A stretch of 64,000 nucleotides of DNA from Myxococcales bacterium. GTDB lineage: Bacteria; Myxococcota_A; Polyangia; Polyangiales; Polyangiaceae. Position 1 is the first letter of the stretch. The number at the start of each line of letters is the position of its first letter. Both the position numbers and the translations under genes were made by a program. The stretch lies in contig JAAFHV010000005.1 of assembly GCA_013297655.1 (NCBI GenBank), positions 32,239-96,238 of the forward strand, read 5' to 3'. Below, in pieces: positions 45,023 through 53,560 of this stretch. Below the pieces are notes generated by a model. The model saw only the letters and a program-made list of their open reading frames with translations, ran no database searches and was not told the DNA's origin.

Positions 45023-45056
45023 CCAGGCGCGTGGACATCGTTGTCCAGGCGCCTGG
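45023..45056. terminator. Strong inverted repeat downstream of the Rpn-family gene
   Basis: Fifteen-base arms (45023-45037 and 45042-45056) with one mismatch and a four-base loop, 82 bases after the stop of the gene ending at 45138. No T tract follows on either strand, so it may be a terminator, an mRNA-stabilising hairpin or a binding site. The rest of the gap 44813-45137 shows nothing I can support. Confidence 0.5.
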
Positions 45057-45137
45057 AGATGGCCACGTGCGGCCGAACGAGAGCATTCGACGAGCCTTAT
45101 CCGTTTTGGTGAACAACCGTGGACCTCGAAGCGCAGC

Positions 45138-46058
45138 TCAGGCGGGCCATCGCTTGGAGCGCTTCAGCTCGTCGCGGAGCGTACTCAGCTCGTCGACCCC
45201 GGCAGCGGAGAGGAACGTGCGTCGGTCGTCGCTCAGCGAAATCCCGAGGACCTCGCACAGATCTTCGACCGCGATGCGCAGCCCCTTCGCCTCACCCCGT
45301 GCCTCGCCCCGTGCCTCGCCCCGTGCCTCGCCCTCCAGGCGAGCAGCCGTCATCTCGATTTTGTACGTCGTGAGGGCGAGCTCGCGCTGCCTTGCCAAGA
45401 CCTGGGCTTCGGGATCTGCGGAGAGACGCTCGAGGACGTTGGTTGCAGCGCGGATGGCAGAGTCGCTCATGGCTAGGTCCTCGATCTCAGCGTCGGTTGT
45501 TGCGGCGAAGAAGCGGCTCCAGCGTACGACGGCGGCGTCGCCGGCGCGTTCCGATTCGGCGAGCCCTTCGAGCGCGGGCAGCTCGATGACGTGCATCTCG
45601 AGCGACTCGGTGAACCGAGCATGGTTGTGGCGTTCGAGGAGTTGGAAGATGGAATGAAGGCGCGCGTTCGGCCCCTCGCCGAGCTCGCGATAGTCCAAGA
45701 AGAGGACGCTGATGACCGGCCTGAGCGCGTGGTAGTCGGCCCCCCGCTCGAGCTGCTGGCTGAACGTCCTCGCCCAGTAGTAGAGCGCGCGATCCCGAAA
45801 CGCAGGGCGCTTCTCGGACTGCATCTCGACGTCGAGGAGGGTGCCATCCTCGAGGACGGCGAGAAGATCGAGGACGATTCCCTTGTCGAGCACGGCCTCG
45901 CCCCGCACCTCTGGGTTGAGGACGGTCACCTTCGCGATCGGGCTCTTTGGGCGGAGCACGGCGGTCAGGAGTGCCCGAAGAACATAAGGGCTCTCCGGAT
46001 CGGTCGTGAGCAAGAGCTTGAAGACGACATCGAGCGTGGGGTCGAGCAAGCGTCGCAT
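45138..46058 (-). CDS. Rpn-family PD-(D/E)XK nuclease / putative transposase
   Basis: A 306-residue protein of the Rpn/PDDEXK_2 family. The nuclease core has Asp64 in 'GIVLDLLAVLEDG' and Glu78-x-Gln80 in 'LLDVEMQSE', the usual D-ExQ form, preceded by the typical 'LLDPTLDVVFKLLLT'. Rpn proteins nick DNA and promote recombination in E. coli; many copies are found in myxobacteria and cyanobacteria. A charged helix holds four GEA(R/K) units encoded by 12-base repeats (45289-45336). The C-terminal 'CEVLGISLSDDRRTFLSAAGVDELSTLRDEL' tail is common in this family. It starts at an ATG at 46058. Confidence 0.82.
   Translation of the reverse strand: MRRLLDPTLDVVFKLLLTTDPESPYVLRALLTAVLRPKSPIAKVTVLNPEVRGEAVLDKGIVLDLLAVLEDGTLLDVEMQSEKRPAFRDRALYYWARTFSQQLERGADYHALRPVISVLFLDYRELGEGPNARLHSIFQLLERHNHARFTESLEMHVIELPALEGLAESERAGDAAVVRWSRFFAATTDAEIEDLAMSDSAIRAATNVLERLSADPEAQVLARQRELALTTYKIEMTAARLEGEARGEARGEARGEAKGLRIAVEDLCEVLGISLSDDRRTFLSAAGVDELSTLRDELKRSKRWPA
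45289..45336 (-). repeat. In-frame 12-bp tandem repeat in the Rpn-family gene
   Basis: Four copies of a 12-base unit (GCCTC(G/A)CCCCGT on the plus strand), the last diverged, encode GEAR-type tetrapeptides in the charged helix. Copy number changes would keep the frame. Confidence 0.9.
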
Positions 46059-46149
46059 CGCGTCCGGTGAGAGTATCCCCTGCGGGCGAGCGTCGCCAGG
46101 GCGGTGAGCCTCTGCGCACCGAAGTCGCTGTCGTCGTACCGCGTAGCCG

Positions 46150-46415
46150 CGGCGCCCGACGCGCGGCGAGAGGCGGGCGAGTGGGCACTCTGCCTCCCTT
46201 GCTGGCGCGGAAGAGGGCGTTACCTAAATCGAATGGAGCCGAGCCTGATCGTCGAGGACTCGTGCGGCCGCGCATGGACCCTTCGGCCCGGATGCGACAC
46301 CGATCCCGAAGGCAGCGCGCGAATCGCTGAGAGCGTTGTGGTGTCGCTCGTTGGTTCCGTTCGGCACCGCGGCCCCTTCGAGCTCGCGCGCCTCCTCCGC
46401 TTCTGCGCGGAAGTC
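46150..46415 (+). repeat. Inverted duplication, left copy (promoter and 61 codons)
   Basis: This segment closely matches the reverse complement of 55303-55568, with small indels. It covers about 83 bases upstream of the start, including an identical GAGGGCGTTACCTAA block, and codons 1-61. Similarity stops sharply after the 'FCAEV' codons. Confidence 0.85.
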
Positions 46416-46505
46416 CGGTCTCCTCAGGAGCGGGGCGTCGTTACCCTTGAGCGAGGCCGGATGTGGCCTAGCGGCAGCGACTACCCTGTTGCAGTGCGAT
46501 GGTAA
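46233..46505 (+). pseudogene. Truncated copy of the OmpA/LysM-like gene N-terminus
   Basis: Starting at ATG 46233, the first 61 codons ('MEPSLIVEDSCGRAWTLRPG' and on to 'RLLRFCAEV') correspond residue by residue to the start of the gene at 53557-55485. After that the frame runs into unrelated sequence and a stop at 46503. The upstream region is also duplicated. I regard it as a broken duplicate in the opposite orientation; whether the short product is made is unknown. Confidence 0.75.
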
Positions 46506-46575
46506 CGGCCGGTTCGATCGCTAGTTTCGGTCAATTCGGTGCCATCGCGCGACCTAGGCTTCGCAACGGCACGCG

Positions 46576-47796
46576 ATGACATCGCACACCTCCGATCGAC
46601 GCGGTTGGCTCCTTCTTCTCGGCACGCTCGCCGTGCTCGCGGTCCTCATCGTCGCGGTGGCGTGGCGCGTATCGGCGCCGGATCGTTCTCCCTCGAGCGA
46701 GCTTGGCTGTCATGACGAGCGGCCGCCGAGGCTCTTGTCTCGGCCTCCGCCCGGAGGTGGCGCGCGTCAGCTCGCGCTCGCGGGGGACACGAGCTGCAGC
46801 ACCATGCGCGACGGGTCCGTGTGGTGTTGGGGCGCGCCGGCGACGGGTGGAGCCGTGAATACTAACGTCGCTATGGGCATGATTCAGCTCCTCCCAGCAG
46901 CCGAGCGCCGGGGCTTCGTCCTCGGCAAGGCTGGCCGATGCGACATCGCCGCGGAAGGCCCCGCTCATTGCTCTACCTCGACAGGCGAGGCATTCACGAT
47001 CGCAGCGCCGAAGAAGGTCGCGATTGGCGACGATCACGCGTGTGCGATCTCCCGTGAGGGCTCGCTTCGCTGCTGGGGCGATAATGCGTTCGGCCAGCTC
47101 TTCGAGGCGAGCTCAGGGCCCACGAGTATGCGCGACGCTGGGGCGACCGTCACGAACGTGCGCGACGTCGCGGTTGGCCCCGGGTTCACCTGTGTCGTCC
47201 GAGATCACGGGGCAATCGAATGCCGCGGCGTCGGCCAAGGTGCCGCGGCGCGCCTCGCGTTATCGCGAATGTCCGGGGCCAAAGCCGTCGCGACGGGGGA
47301 GTCTCACGCCTGCGCGCTCGTGGAGGGAGATCGCGTCGTGTGTTGGGGAAAGAACGCTCTCGGTCAATTGGGGGATGGGACCACGATTGACCGCGAAACG
47401 CCAGTCGAAGCTCGTCTGCCCGCGCGTGCGTCGCAGATCGTGGCGTCTGGGAAGCGTAGCTGCGCCATCGTCGATGTGGGATCTCCGTATTGTTGGGGAG
47501 AGGACTCGAGCGGCCGTTCGAGCCCAACCCCCGTCGCCATCCGCGCGTACGCGGCGGGGCAGGAGACTAGGTCAATCGCCGATGCCGACGCCGTAGCGCT
47601 CGGAGTGAATCACGCGTGCGCTCTGCGTCGCAACGGCGCTGTCGCCTGCTGGGGCAACAACACCCAAGGGCAAGTTTCGCCCAAGCTCGATCTTCAAGCA
47701 AGCGGCGGCCAAAGCTCTCACTCCTGCGACCGCGTGACGTGGAGCGAGCCGTCCGGTAGCGAGTCTGCGGTCGATGTGTTCTGGGGCCGCCCGTGA
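46576..47796 (+). CDS. RCC1-repeat membrane protein
   Basis: A 406-residue protein. One N-terminal transmembrane helix (about 11-30, 'WLLLLGTLAVLAVLIVAVAW') anchors a periplasmic RCC1-type beta-propeller. Its repeats have the 'C.L..DG.V.CWG.N..GQLG' signature: 'SCSTMRDGSVWCWGA', 'HACAISREGSLRCWGDNAFGQL', 'HACALVEGDRVVCWGKNALGQLGDG', 'HACALRRNGAVACWGNNTQGQ'. A paired cysteine in each blade may form disulfides, fitting a periplasmic location. It converges with a similar gene at 47928 and is one of four RCC1 proteins beside the type VI effector operon. The function of bacterial RCC1 propellers is mostly unknown. Confidence 0.75.
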   Translation: MTSHTSDRRGWLLLLGTLAVLAVLIVAVAWRVSAPDRSPSSELGCHDERPPRLLSRPPPGGGARQLALAGDTSCSTMRDGSVWCWGAPATGGAVNTNVAMGMIQLLPAAERRGFVLGKAGRCDIAAEGPAHCSTSTGEAFTIAAPKKVAIGDDHACAISREGSLRCWGDNAFGQLFEASSGPTSMRDAGATVTNVRDVAVGPGFTCVVRDHGAIECRGVGQGAAARLALSRMSGAKAVATGESHACALVEGDRVVCWGKNALGQLGDGTTIDRETPVEARLPARASQIVASGKRSCAIVDVGSPYCWGEDSSGRSSPTPVAIRAYAAGQETRSIADADAVALGVNHACALRRNGAVACWGNNTQGQVSPKLDLQASGGQSSHSCDRVTWSEPSGSESAVDVFWGRP

Positions 47797-47927
47797 GATG
47801 AGCTGCTCTGCGCGCTGTCGTTGGTGACTTTCCCGGCTTCAGGTCGCGATGAATCACTAGCACAACCAGAAATAGTGATATGCGGTCGCGCGTCGTGGAT
47901 TTAGCCGTCTCTCGTTGTTGCGGGGTC

Positions 47928-49226
47928 TTATTTAACTAAGCCGCTCGGCGGCCAGAACACCTTCTGCGGGAGTGTCACGCCCGTGCTTTCGACCCAATAG
48001 GCATGTTCTCCGGGCCCCATGTTCGTCAGATAGGGCTCCGTGTAAGCCGTGACCTGATCGTACCCGTTGTAGCCCCAACAATAGACCTCGCCCGGCGACG
48101 CGATGGCACAGGCGTGCGCGTCGCCGACGGCGAGATCGACCACGCTCGTCGCGAACGGTCCCGGATACGGAGGGCTTCCAGGAACAGGGCCCTCGAGCTC
48201 GGATTGGTCCCAACAAGCGACGGTGGCACCCGCGAGGAGCGCGCACGTGTGCGCGTGAAACGCTGCGATCCGTTCGGCTCGCGCGGGGAGCACGACGGGC
48301 CGAGGGCCCTCCCATTCGATCATCGATGCATCCGTTGCTGGCGAAGTCCTCCAACACTCTACGGCGCCACTCGCCCTCCGCGCGCAGGCGCCGTGATCAC
48401 TCGCTATCAGCTCTCGCACGGCATCGGCGCTCGCCGGAAGCGCGAATGGGGCTCTGCGCGCCGTGGGCCCGGAGCTCGACAGAAAGTCCGCGCGGCAGAG
48501 GATCTCGCCCGTACGTCGGGCGACGCAAGTGATGCCATTCGCGACGGCCACGTGCGTGACAGCAAACGAGCCATCGAGACGGAGCGAGGGCTCGTTCGAA
48601 TCGGCGGTGTCTTCTCCGAAGAGTGGACCCCTCGCATGTTCGCCCCAACACCAGAGCTCTCCCCCTCGCCGCACGAGGCACCCGTGCTTCTCACCGATCG
48701 CCACTTGCTCCGTCTCGCTGAGGTGGAATTGTTCACCGTGGGGGAGGGTGCAGATCGCCGTCGCGTGACTGTCTATCTCGCACACGCCGGCGCGCCCGAA
48801 CGCGAACCCACTCCGGTCGCCAGGCTCGCGAACTTTCGTAGGGAGTCTAGGCTTTGGCGGCCACTTCTTCTCCGTGGGCTCCGTCGCGGGCGCCGGCCCC
48901 ATCCAAGGAGCGCCCCAGCACCACACCGATCCATCTCGCATGAGGGCGCAGCTCGTCCTCTCCCCGAGCATTAACGCGCGAGCGCCGCCGCCTGGAGTGG
49001 GCCCCGACACGGGCAGCGTAGGCTTTGCGTGGCGCTCTTCTTGCCACTGAGCGATGGTCCGCCGGTGCGCCCAACCCGCCCAACCCACGACCGCTGAGAA
49101 GAGCACGCAGACGGAGAGACCGACCGCGACGGTAGACCACGGGCGCCTGCCAACGGTCACGGGCGGCCTCGTCGTGTCGCGAAGTCGCGTATTCCGATGA
49201 GGGCCTATCCGAGATCCATCACTCAT
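47928..49226 (-). CDS. RCC1-repeat membrane protein
   Basis: A 432-residue relative of the protein at 46576-47796. A transmembrane helix (about 31-50, 'VAVGLSVCVLFSAVVGWAGW') is followed by 'PTPGGGARALMLGERTSCALMRDGSVWCWGAP', closely matching the same place in the neighbour. Later blades include 'HGCLVRRGGELWCWGEHARG', 'HTCALLAGATVACWDQ' and 'HACAIASPGEVYCWGYNGYDQV'. The middle blades are more diverged. It starts at ATG 49226. The 64 bases to the next RCC1 gene on the same strand suggest it may be cotranscribed with the effector operon. Confidence 0.75.
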   Translation of the reverse strand: MSDGSRIGPHRNTRLRDTTRPPVTVGRRPWSTVAVGLSVCVLFSAVVGWAGWAHRRTIAQWQEERHAKPTLPVSGPTPGGGARALMLGERTSCALMRDGSVWCWGAPWMGPAPATEPTEKKWPPKPRLPTKVREPGDRSGFAFGRAGVCEIDSHATAICTLPHGEQFHLSETEQVAIGEKHGCLVRRGGELWCWGEHARGPLFGEDTADSNEPSLRLDGSFAVTHVAVANGITCVARRTGEILCRADFLSSSGPTARRAPFALPASADAVRELIASDHGACARRASGAVECWRTSPATDASMIEWEGPRPVVLPARAERIAAFHAHTCALLAGATVACWDQSELEGPVPGSPPYPGPFATSVVDLAVGDAHACAIASPGEVYCWGYNGYDQVTAYTEPYLTNMGPGEHAYWVESTGVTLPQKVFWPPSGLVK

Positions 49227-49290
49227 CGTGCTTCGGTCCGAAGTGCGACCGCACATGTTGTACCCGAACACTCGTCCAAACGTCCGGCAG

Positions 49291-50538
49291 CTACTTCTCT
49301 TCCACGACGACTCGAGGAAACTCGCTGAGCTCTTCCTTGTCACCGCCGACCGCCTCCTCGACGAGCTCCTCGACCACGGGCCAACGGTCGACCCCCATCT
49401 CGCGCGTCCACACGGTGCCGTCGTCGCGCAGGCCCCAGCGTCCACGCGCCGCCATCCACTGCGTACGCCGGAGCGTCCACCAGCCGACACGGGCGACCCC
49501 CGCACGGGTGAGGTAGGAGTCGTAGTCGTCGATGGTCTTGATATTTCGGACGTCGTCGAACGGGCGCGTGGGGAGTCGCGTAAAGTATGCGGGCCCCGTG
49601 CCCATGGTGGGCTTTGCCGTGGTCACGTAAGTGAGCGACCCCCAACAGCGGGCGGTGCCGTCAGCGAGGGCCACGCACGTGCCATAGCCGTCGAGCCCAT
49701 ACCCAACGGAAATCGAGGTCGCGTTCGATATGCCAACTACCGCGCGCGGCACCGCACGGTCGACGAGCGTCCCGTCGCCGAGCTGCGCGAAGTTGTTCCT
49801 ACCCCAGCAGTGGACCGTTCCGCTCTCGGCGAGAGCGCAGGCGTGCTCGGCGGATACTTTGATATCGGCGATGCGCCCGAGCCCTCGAACCTTCGTTGGA
49901 GCCAAATCCTCCACCGCGTCGTCGCTCGCCCACGGAAGGCGGGATTTAGGACTGGTCCCCCAACACGTCACCGAGGCGTCGCGGAGGAGGGCGCACGCGT
50001 ATTCCGCGCTCAGCGCGACCTTCTTTACGTTCACCACCGGGCCTATTTTTGGCACCCACGGAGGCCTGGTACTCCAGCAGCGCGTGGACCCGTCGAGGAG
50101 CACCGCACAGGCGTCGGTCTGGGATGCGTCGATCGATGCTCCGTCTATGATTCCCGGAACATAGCTGAGCACACGATCCGCGAGGCACACCGCGCGCCCG
50201 TCGACCAGCACCGCGCAGAAGTTGGACACAGAGGCCGAGCCGGACGACAAGCTGCGCGCTCGGATCGGGACGAGGCGCTTCGCGGGAACTGGGGCCGGAG
50301 CCGAGGAGGACGCCGAGGGCGCAGCGGGAGCGGAGGCCACCAACGGAGCGCCATGGGCCGAACCGGACACCGCAAGTGAAGGCATTGGTGCGGCCGCGAT
50401 ACAGGCTTTGTTCTGCATGGATCGGTCGCCAGAAGCAGGCACCGGCGCGCACGACGGCAATCCCGCGAGGCAGGGAGTCAAGAGCGCGCCGAGGCAACCG
50501 AGCACCGCGCCGACGCGCCTACGATTCATCATTGGCAT
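49291..50538 (-). CDS. RCC1-repeat lipoprotein, last gene of the effector operon
   Basis: A 415-residue lipoprotein (lipobox GLPSC, Cys30). After a Ser/Ala/Pro linker there are RCC1-type blades: 'NFCAVLVDGRAVCL', 'DACAVLLDGSTRCWS', 'YACALLRDASVTCWG', 'HACALAESGTVHCWGRNNFAQLGDGT', 'GTCVALADGTARCWG'. GGAGG lies five bases before the ATG at 50538, and that ATG overlaps the stop of the upstream gene (TAATG). The product should sit in the periplasmic leaflet or at the outer membrane. Two coupled RCC1 lipoproteins directly after a lipase-like effector suggest an immunity role, as Tle lipases have periplasmic lipoprotein immunity proteins; this is inference. Confidence 0.75.
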   Translation of the reverse strand: MPMMNRRRVGAVLGCLGALLTPCLAGLPSCAPVPASGDRSMQNKACIAAAPMPSLAVSGSAHGAPLVASAPAAPSASSSAPAPVPAKRLVPIRARSLSSGSASVSNFCAVLVDGRAVCLADRVLSYVPGIIDGASIDASQTDACAVLLDGSTRCWSTRPPWVPKIGPVVNVKKVALSAEYACALLRDASVTCWGTSPKSRLPWASDDAVEDLAPTKVRGLGRIADIKVSAEHACALAESGTVHCWGRNNFAQLGDGTLVDRAVPRAVVGISNATSISVGYGLDGYGTCVALADGTARCWGSLTYVTTAKPTMGTGPAYFTRLPTRPFDDVRNIKTIDDYDSYLTRAGVARVGWWTLRRTQWMAARGRWGLRDDGTVWTREMGVDRWPVVEELVEEAVGGDKEELSEFPRVVVEEK

Positions 50539-51674
50539 TATTCCTCCTCCCGATACACGGGGCCGGTCTCGGGCGGGGCCGGCGCAACGTAGTGCTCGTC
50601 CTCCACATAGCCGCAGCGCACGTTCTGGTCGCTCGCGAGCGCGCAGGCCCATTTGGCGTCGCGGACGAGGGCGCTCGCGTTCGTGAGCTCGAGCGTCCCG
50701 CAGCGCACCCTTCCCCCGAACGTGAGGGTGCACTCGGTCCCGTAATAGGCTTTGAAGCCGGAGGGGTTTCCCGGGAGAGGCACTGGCACTGCGACGTGGC
50801 CGTCCATTGGTTGCAGAAATTCGGTGACGTGCCGTGTCTCGGGCCGAGGCCATAGGACCCGGCCCCAGCAGCGAGGGGCCCCTGTTCGCAACAAGGCGCA
50901 GTTTGCCCCGTCCCACGCGAAGAGGTGCATGGCTGGCCCGAGCCCCTTCACTGGCGCGGCGTCGCGTCGCGAGCGGTGTGTGCCGTCGCCGAGCTGTCCG
51001 ACCCCGTTCTCACCCCAGCAGGCCACCGTGCCATCCTCGGAGCGGGCGCACGGGAACCGCAGCTCGACCGCGCGCTCGATTCCTTTGACGATGCGCAGAG
51101 GGCCGCGGGACGACCACTTGCAGGCTACATGCTTGTCGCTGAGGATGACACAGCCGCTGTTCGCCCTCGCGTGCTTCCCGCCGGTGCCTGTATCGCATAC
51201 GAGGGTGCCATCGGACCGGACCCCGCAATGACGGTCTTGGTTCTCGCCGAAGGCGACCACGTTCGTGACCCCGGGGACTACGGAGAACTCACCGTCCTCG
51301 GCGCACACGAGCTGGCCATCGAGTCGAATCGCGCAGATATGGTAGCCCGAGAACCCGAGCGCCTTCGCGAGGAGAGGGTGCTCGGGAGACGGCGCCTCTC
51401 TCGCCAGGGTCGCCGCTGGCGTGGGTACTCCGGAGTCCGCCTTCGCCGGAGGCGCGTGAATAAGCGGAGCGGGTTCAGGCGACGTGGCACGGATGGCCAC
51501 TCGGGCTTCGGGGATGCAAGCCGCCGGTGATGGCTTGGGGGGCGATGGCGCGCCGTGGCACCCCCATACGAGCGCGGGTACGAGCCAAGCTACGATTCCC
51601 AGCCCCCCGCGAGCCGATGCCCTCGTGGGGAGTGAGAGTCGCCGTTCTGCGGGGGTACGTCCGGTAGATCTCAT
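50538..51674 (-). CDS. RCC1-repeat lipoprotein following the lipase-like gene
   Basis: A 378-residue lipoprotein (lipobox LVWGC, Cys39, after an Arg-rich n-region). RCC1-type blades: 'HICAIRLDGQLVCAED', 'RHCGVRSDGTLVCDT', 'FPCARSEDGTVACWGENGVGQLGDGTH', 'ANCALLRTGAPRCWG', 'WACALASDQNVRCG'. The start ATG at 51674 overlaps the stop of the lipase-like gene (ATGA) and the stop overlaps the start of the second RCC1 lipoprotein, so stoichiometric translation with the effector is likely. This is the best immunity candidate for the lipase-like protein. No enzymatic motif is visible. Confidence 0.78.
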   Translation of the reverse strand: MRSTGRTPAERRLSLPTRASARGGLGIVAWLVPALVWGCHGAPSPPKPSPAACIPEARVAIRATSPEPAPLIHAPPAKADSGVPTPAATLAREAPSPEHPLLAKALGFSGYHICAIRLDGQLVCAEDGEFSVVPGVTNVVAFGENQDRHCGVRSDGTLVCDTGTGGKHARANSGCVILSDKHVACKWSSRGPLRIVKGIERAVELRFPCARSEDGTVACWGENGVGQLGDGTHRSRRDAAPVKGLGPAMHLFAWDGANCALLRTGAPRCWGRVLWPRPETRHVTEFLQPMDGHVAVPVPLPGNPSGFKAYYGTECTLTFGGRVRCGTLELTNASALVRDAKWACALASDQNVRCGYVEDEHYVAPAPPETGPVYREEE

Positions 51675-53560
51675 GCAGGCTCCGTGAACCGACTGCGCCT
51701 CAGCGCATCGTAGAGAAAGTAATCCGGAAAGAGTTGATGCCACTGGTAGTAGTCCCTTAGGTATCCGTGGGAACGCGTCTTCGGATACTCGCCGAGTCCT
51801 TCGAGTCCTTCGAGTCCTTCGGTTTCCTCGATTCCCTCGAACATCGGGACCTCCTCGGCGTCCTCGGGTTCAGCGAGCCGATCGAGGTGCTCGGTGACGA
51901 CCTGCCGCGAATAGCGCGCCGGAATCGCCGCCTCCCTCGTCTGCTCCCAGACCGATTGCGACACGAGCGCCACGGTGACGTTTCCGTCGTCGCTGTGGAC
52001 CACCCCGGCCCCCGTGGGCGCCTCCCTGCGTAGCAGCCGCTCGAGCACGTCCGCTGGGAACGGGTGCTGGGTATAGAGTCGAACGACGCGGCGTGGATCC
52101 GCTTCGCGCCATTCGGTGGCGAGCTTCAGTGTGGCCACGGACGCCTCTCCCGCGGCGCCCACTCCCGGCGGATCGAACAGATACACCTCTCTCAGCTTTT
52201 CCGTGAGAGCGGCGTTCGCCTGCGGTGCCCCCTTCTTGCCGAGCGCCCAGCCAAGGAACGTTCTGGCGGCGCGGGCACCTCCGCTGAACGTGGAGATAGA
52301 GATATTGCCGAGTGGACGCACGGGGCTATGGTGGTCTCGCGCTCGGTAAAACGCGCCCTGGAGCTCGGCGACGAGGAGCTCGAGATTGTCCATGTCGAGC
52401 AGCTCGTCTGCGTTCACCGTCGGGCTGCCTCCGAGCACGGGGACGATGAGCGCGCACTTCTTCTTCGCTGCGGCGAGCTGCTGCGCGAAGCCACGGCCCG
52501 CGCGCACGGTGAGGTGGTAAAGGATGGGGTCGAATCGATTCCCACCGCGTGGAAACACGTTGCTAACGCCCTTTCGCTCGGGATGCGAGAGGTAGGTCAT
52601 GAGCAAATAGAGATTGTGATACACGGAGTCGAACGACCACCTCTCAGGGGGAGTGCTCGCGGCTGGGTAGGGGTCGAACCCCTTCCAAAAACCGAGCGCG
52701 TTCCATGCCAGGTGAACGTGGAGCGGTTCGAGCACTCCGGCGGCGGCCTCCTTCTCGGTTGGATATCCGTCGAGCAGCCCTTTCGGGAACGCCGCGCCCA
52801 CCATCGCCGGCTCGCCCATGAACGTGACCTGCGCCGCGAACGCCGAAAAATCGTCGACCGCGACGCTCTCGCGCTCGAGCCCCCCTCCCGCGGCCATGAT
52901 GCGCTCGGTGACCATCGGTACTTCGGCGACGCGGCACAAGTCTGGATAGCCCTCTTTCTCGGTCGCGTCGGAGACGTCCAATTTGACGGCCGACGCGCGC
53001 CGCGGCAGGTCTATCGCCACGGCGGCGCGCGAGATCGGCGTGATACGCGCTCCGGCAGCGTCGAAACCATCGGGTAGCAACGGGAGCTCCACCGTGGTTT
53101 GAAGCGGCGCGTGGGTGATTCGTTTAAGCACTTCGTCCGTCACGATTCGGCAGCGCGAGACGACATAGCGAATTCCGTACCACACGGTATCTTCGGAGTC
53201 GCTCAAGATGCCCAATACCGGCGCAAAGTGCGGCGGGCGCTCGAACGCCTCGATGAGCCGCATCGCGCCGGGATACACGATGAGCGGCGTGTCGGCCCTC
53301 CAGAACGTCGGCGTTGTTGTCTTGGGGGCCCCCTTGGGAGCCGGCTTCGTGGGCTTTTTGGGGTACTCGAGGACCTCTCCGTATATGGCGACGATGTCGG
53401 CCTCGAGCGTGATGACGAGCGGCTCTCCGTGCCATTCGTGAGTCGCCTCGGCGTGCTCACCGTCCTTCACGAGCCAGGACGCGACACGAAAGCGGCACGT
53501 GCCCGCGCGGGCGAGCGCGCCATCGTTTTGGAGGCACGAGAGGTGGAGGCGTGCCTTCAT
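51671..53560 (-). CDS. Tle-like lipase candidate, probable type VI effector
   Basis: A 629-residue protein with no signal peptide. The C-terminal half looks like an alpha/beta hydrolase: 'KKKCALIVPVLGGSPTVNAD' could be the oxyanion strand, and 'NISISTFSGGARAARTFLGWAL' resembles the nucleophile elbow of Tle1/DUF2235-type lipases (xFSxGAxxAR), giving Ser426 in TFSGG, with the first Gly of GxSxG replaced by Thr. 'LREVYLFDPPGVG' may bring the acid. The N-terminal 200 residues are beta-rich. Near the end is an EGLEGLEGL repeat. It overlaps both neighbours by four bases (ATGA) and lies beside vgrG, fitting a VgrG-delivered lipase. No homologue is certain, and the catalytic His is not identified. 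Confidence 0.5.
   Translation of the reverse strand: MKARLHLSCLQNDGALARAGTCRFRVASWLVKDGEHAEATHEWHGEPLVITLEADIVAIYGEVLEYPKKPTKPAPKGAPKTTTPTFWRADTPLIVYPGAMRLIEAFERPPHFAPVLGILSDSEDTVWYGIRYVVSRCRIVTDEVLKRITHAPLQTTVELPLLPDGFDAAGARITPISRAAVAIDLPRRASAVKLDVSDATEKEGYPDLCRVAEVPMVTERIMAAGGGLERESVAVDDFSAFAAQVTFMGEPAMVGAAFPKGLLDGYPTEKEAAAGVLEPLHVHLAWNALGFWKGFDPYPAASTPPERWSFDSVYHNLYLLMTYLSHPERKGVSNVFPRGGNRFDPILYHLTVRAGRGFAQQLAAAKKKCALIVPVLGGSPTVNADELLDMDNLELLVAELQGAFYRARDHHSPVRPLGNISISTFSGGARAARTFLGWALGKKGAPQANAALTEKLREVYLFDPPGVGAAGEASVATLKLATEWREADPRRVVRLYTQHPFPADVLERLLRREAPTGAGVVHSDDGNVTVALVSQSVWEQTREAAIPARYSRQVVTEHLDRLAEPEDAEEVPMFEGIEETEGLEGLEGLGEYPKTRSHGYLRDYYQWHQLFPDYFLYDALRRSRFTEPA
51794..51820 (-). 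repeat. Three 9-bp tandem repeats in the lipase-like gene
   Basis: Three exact GAGTCCTTC copies (plus strand) encode EGL triplets close to the C-terminus; flanking codons continue a looser E-x-x pattern. Confidence 0.85.
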
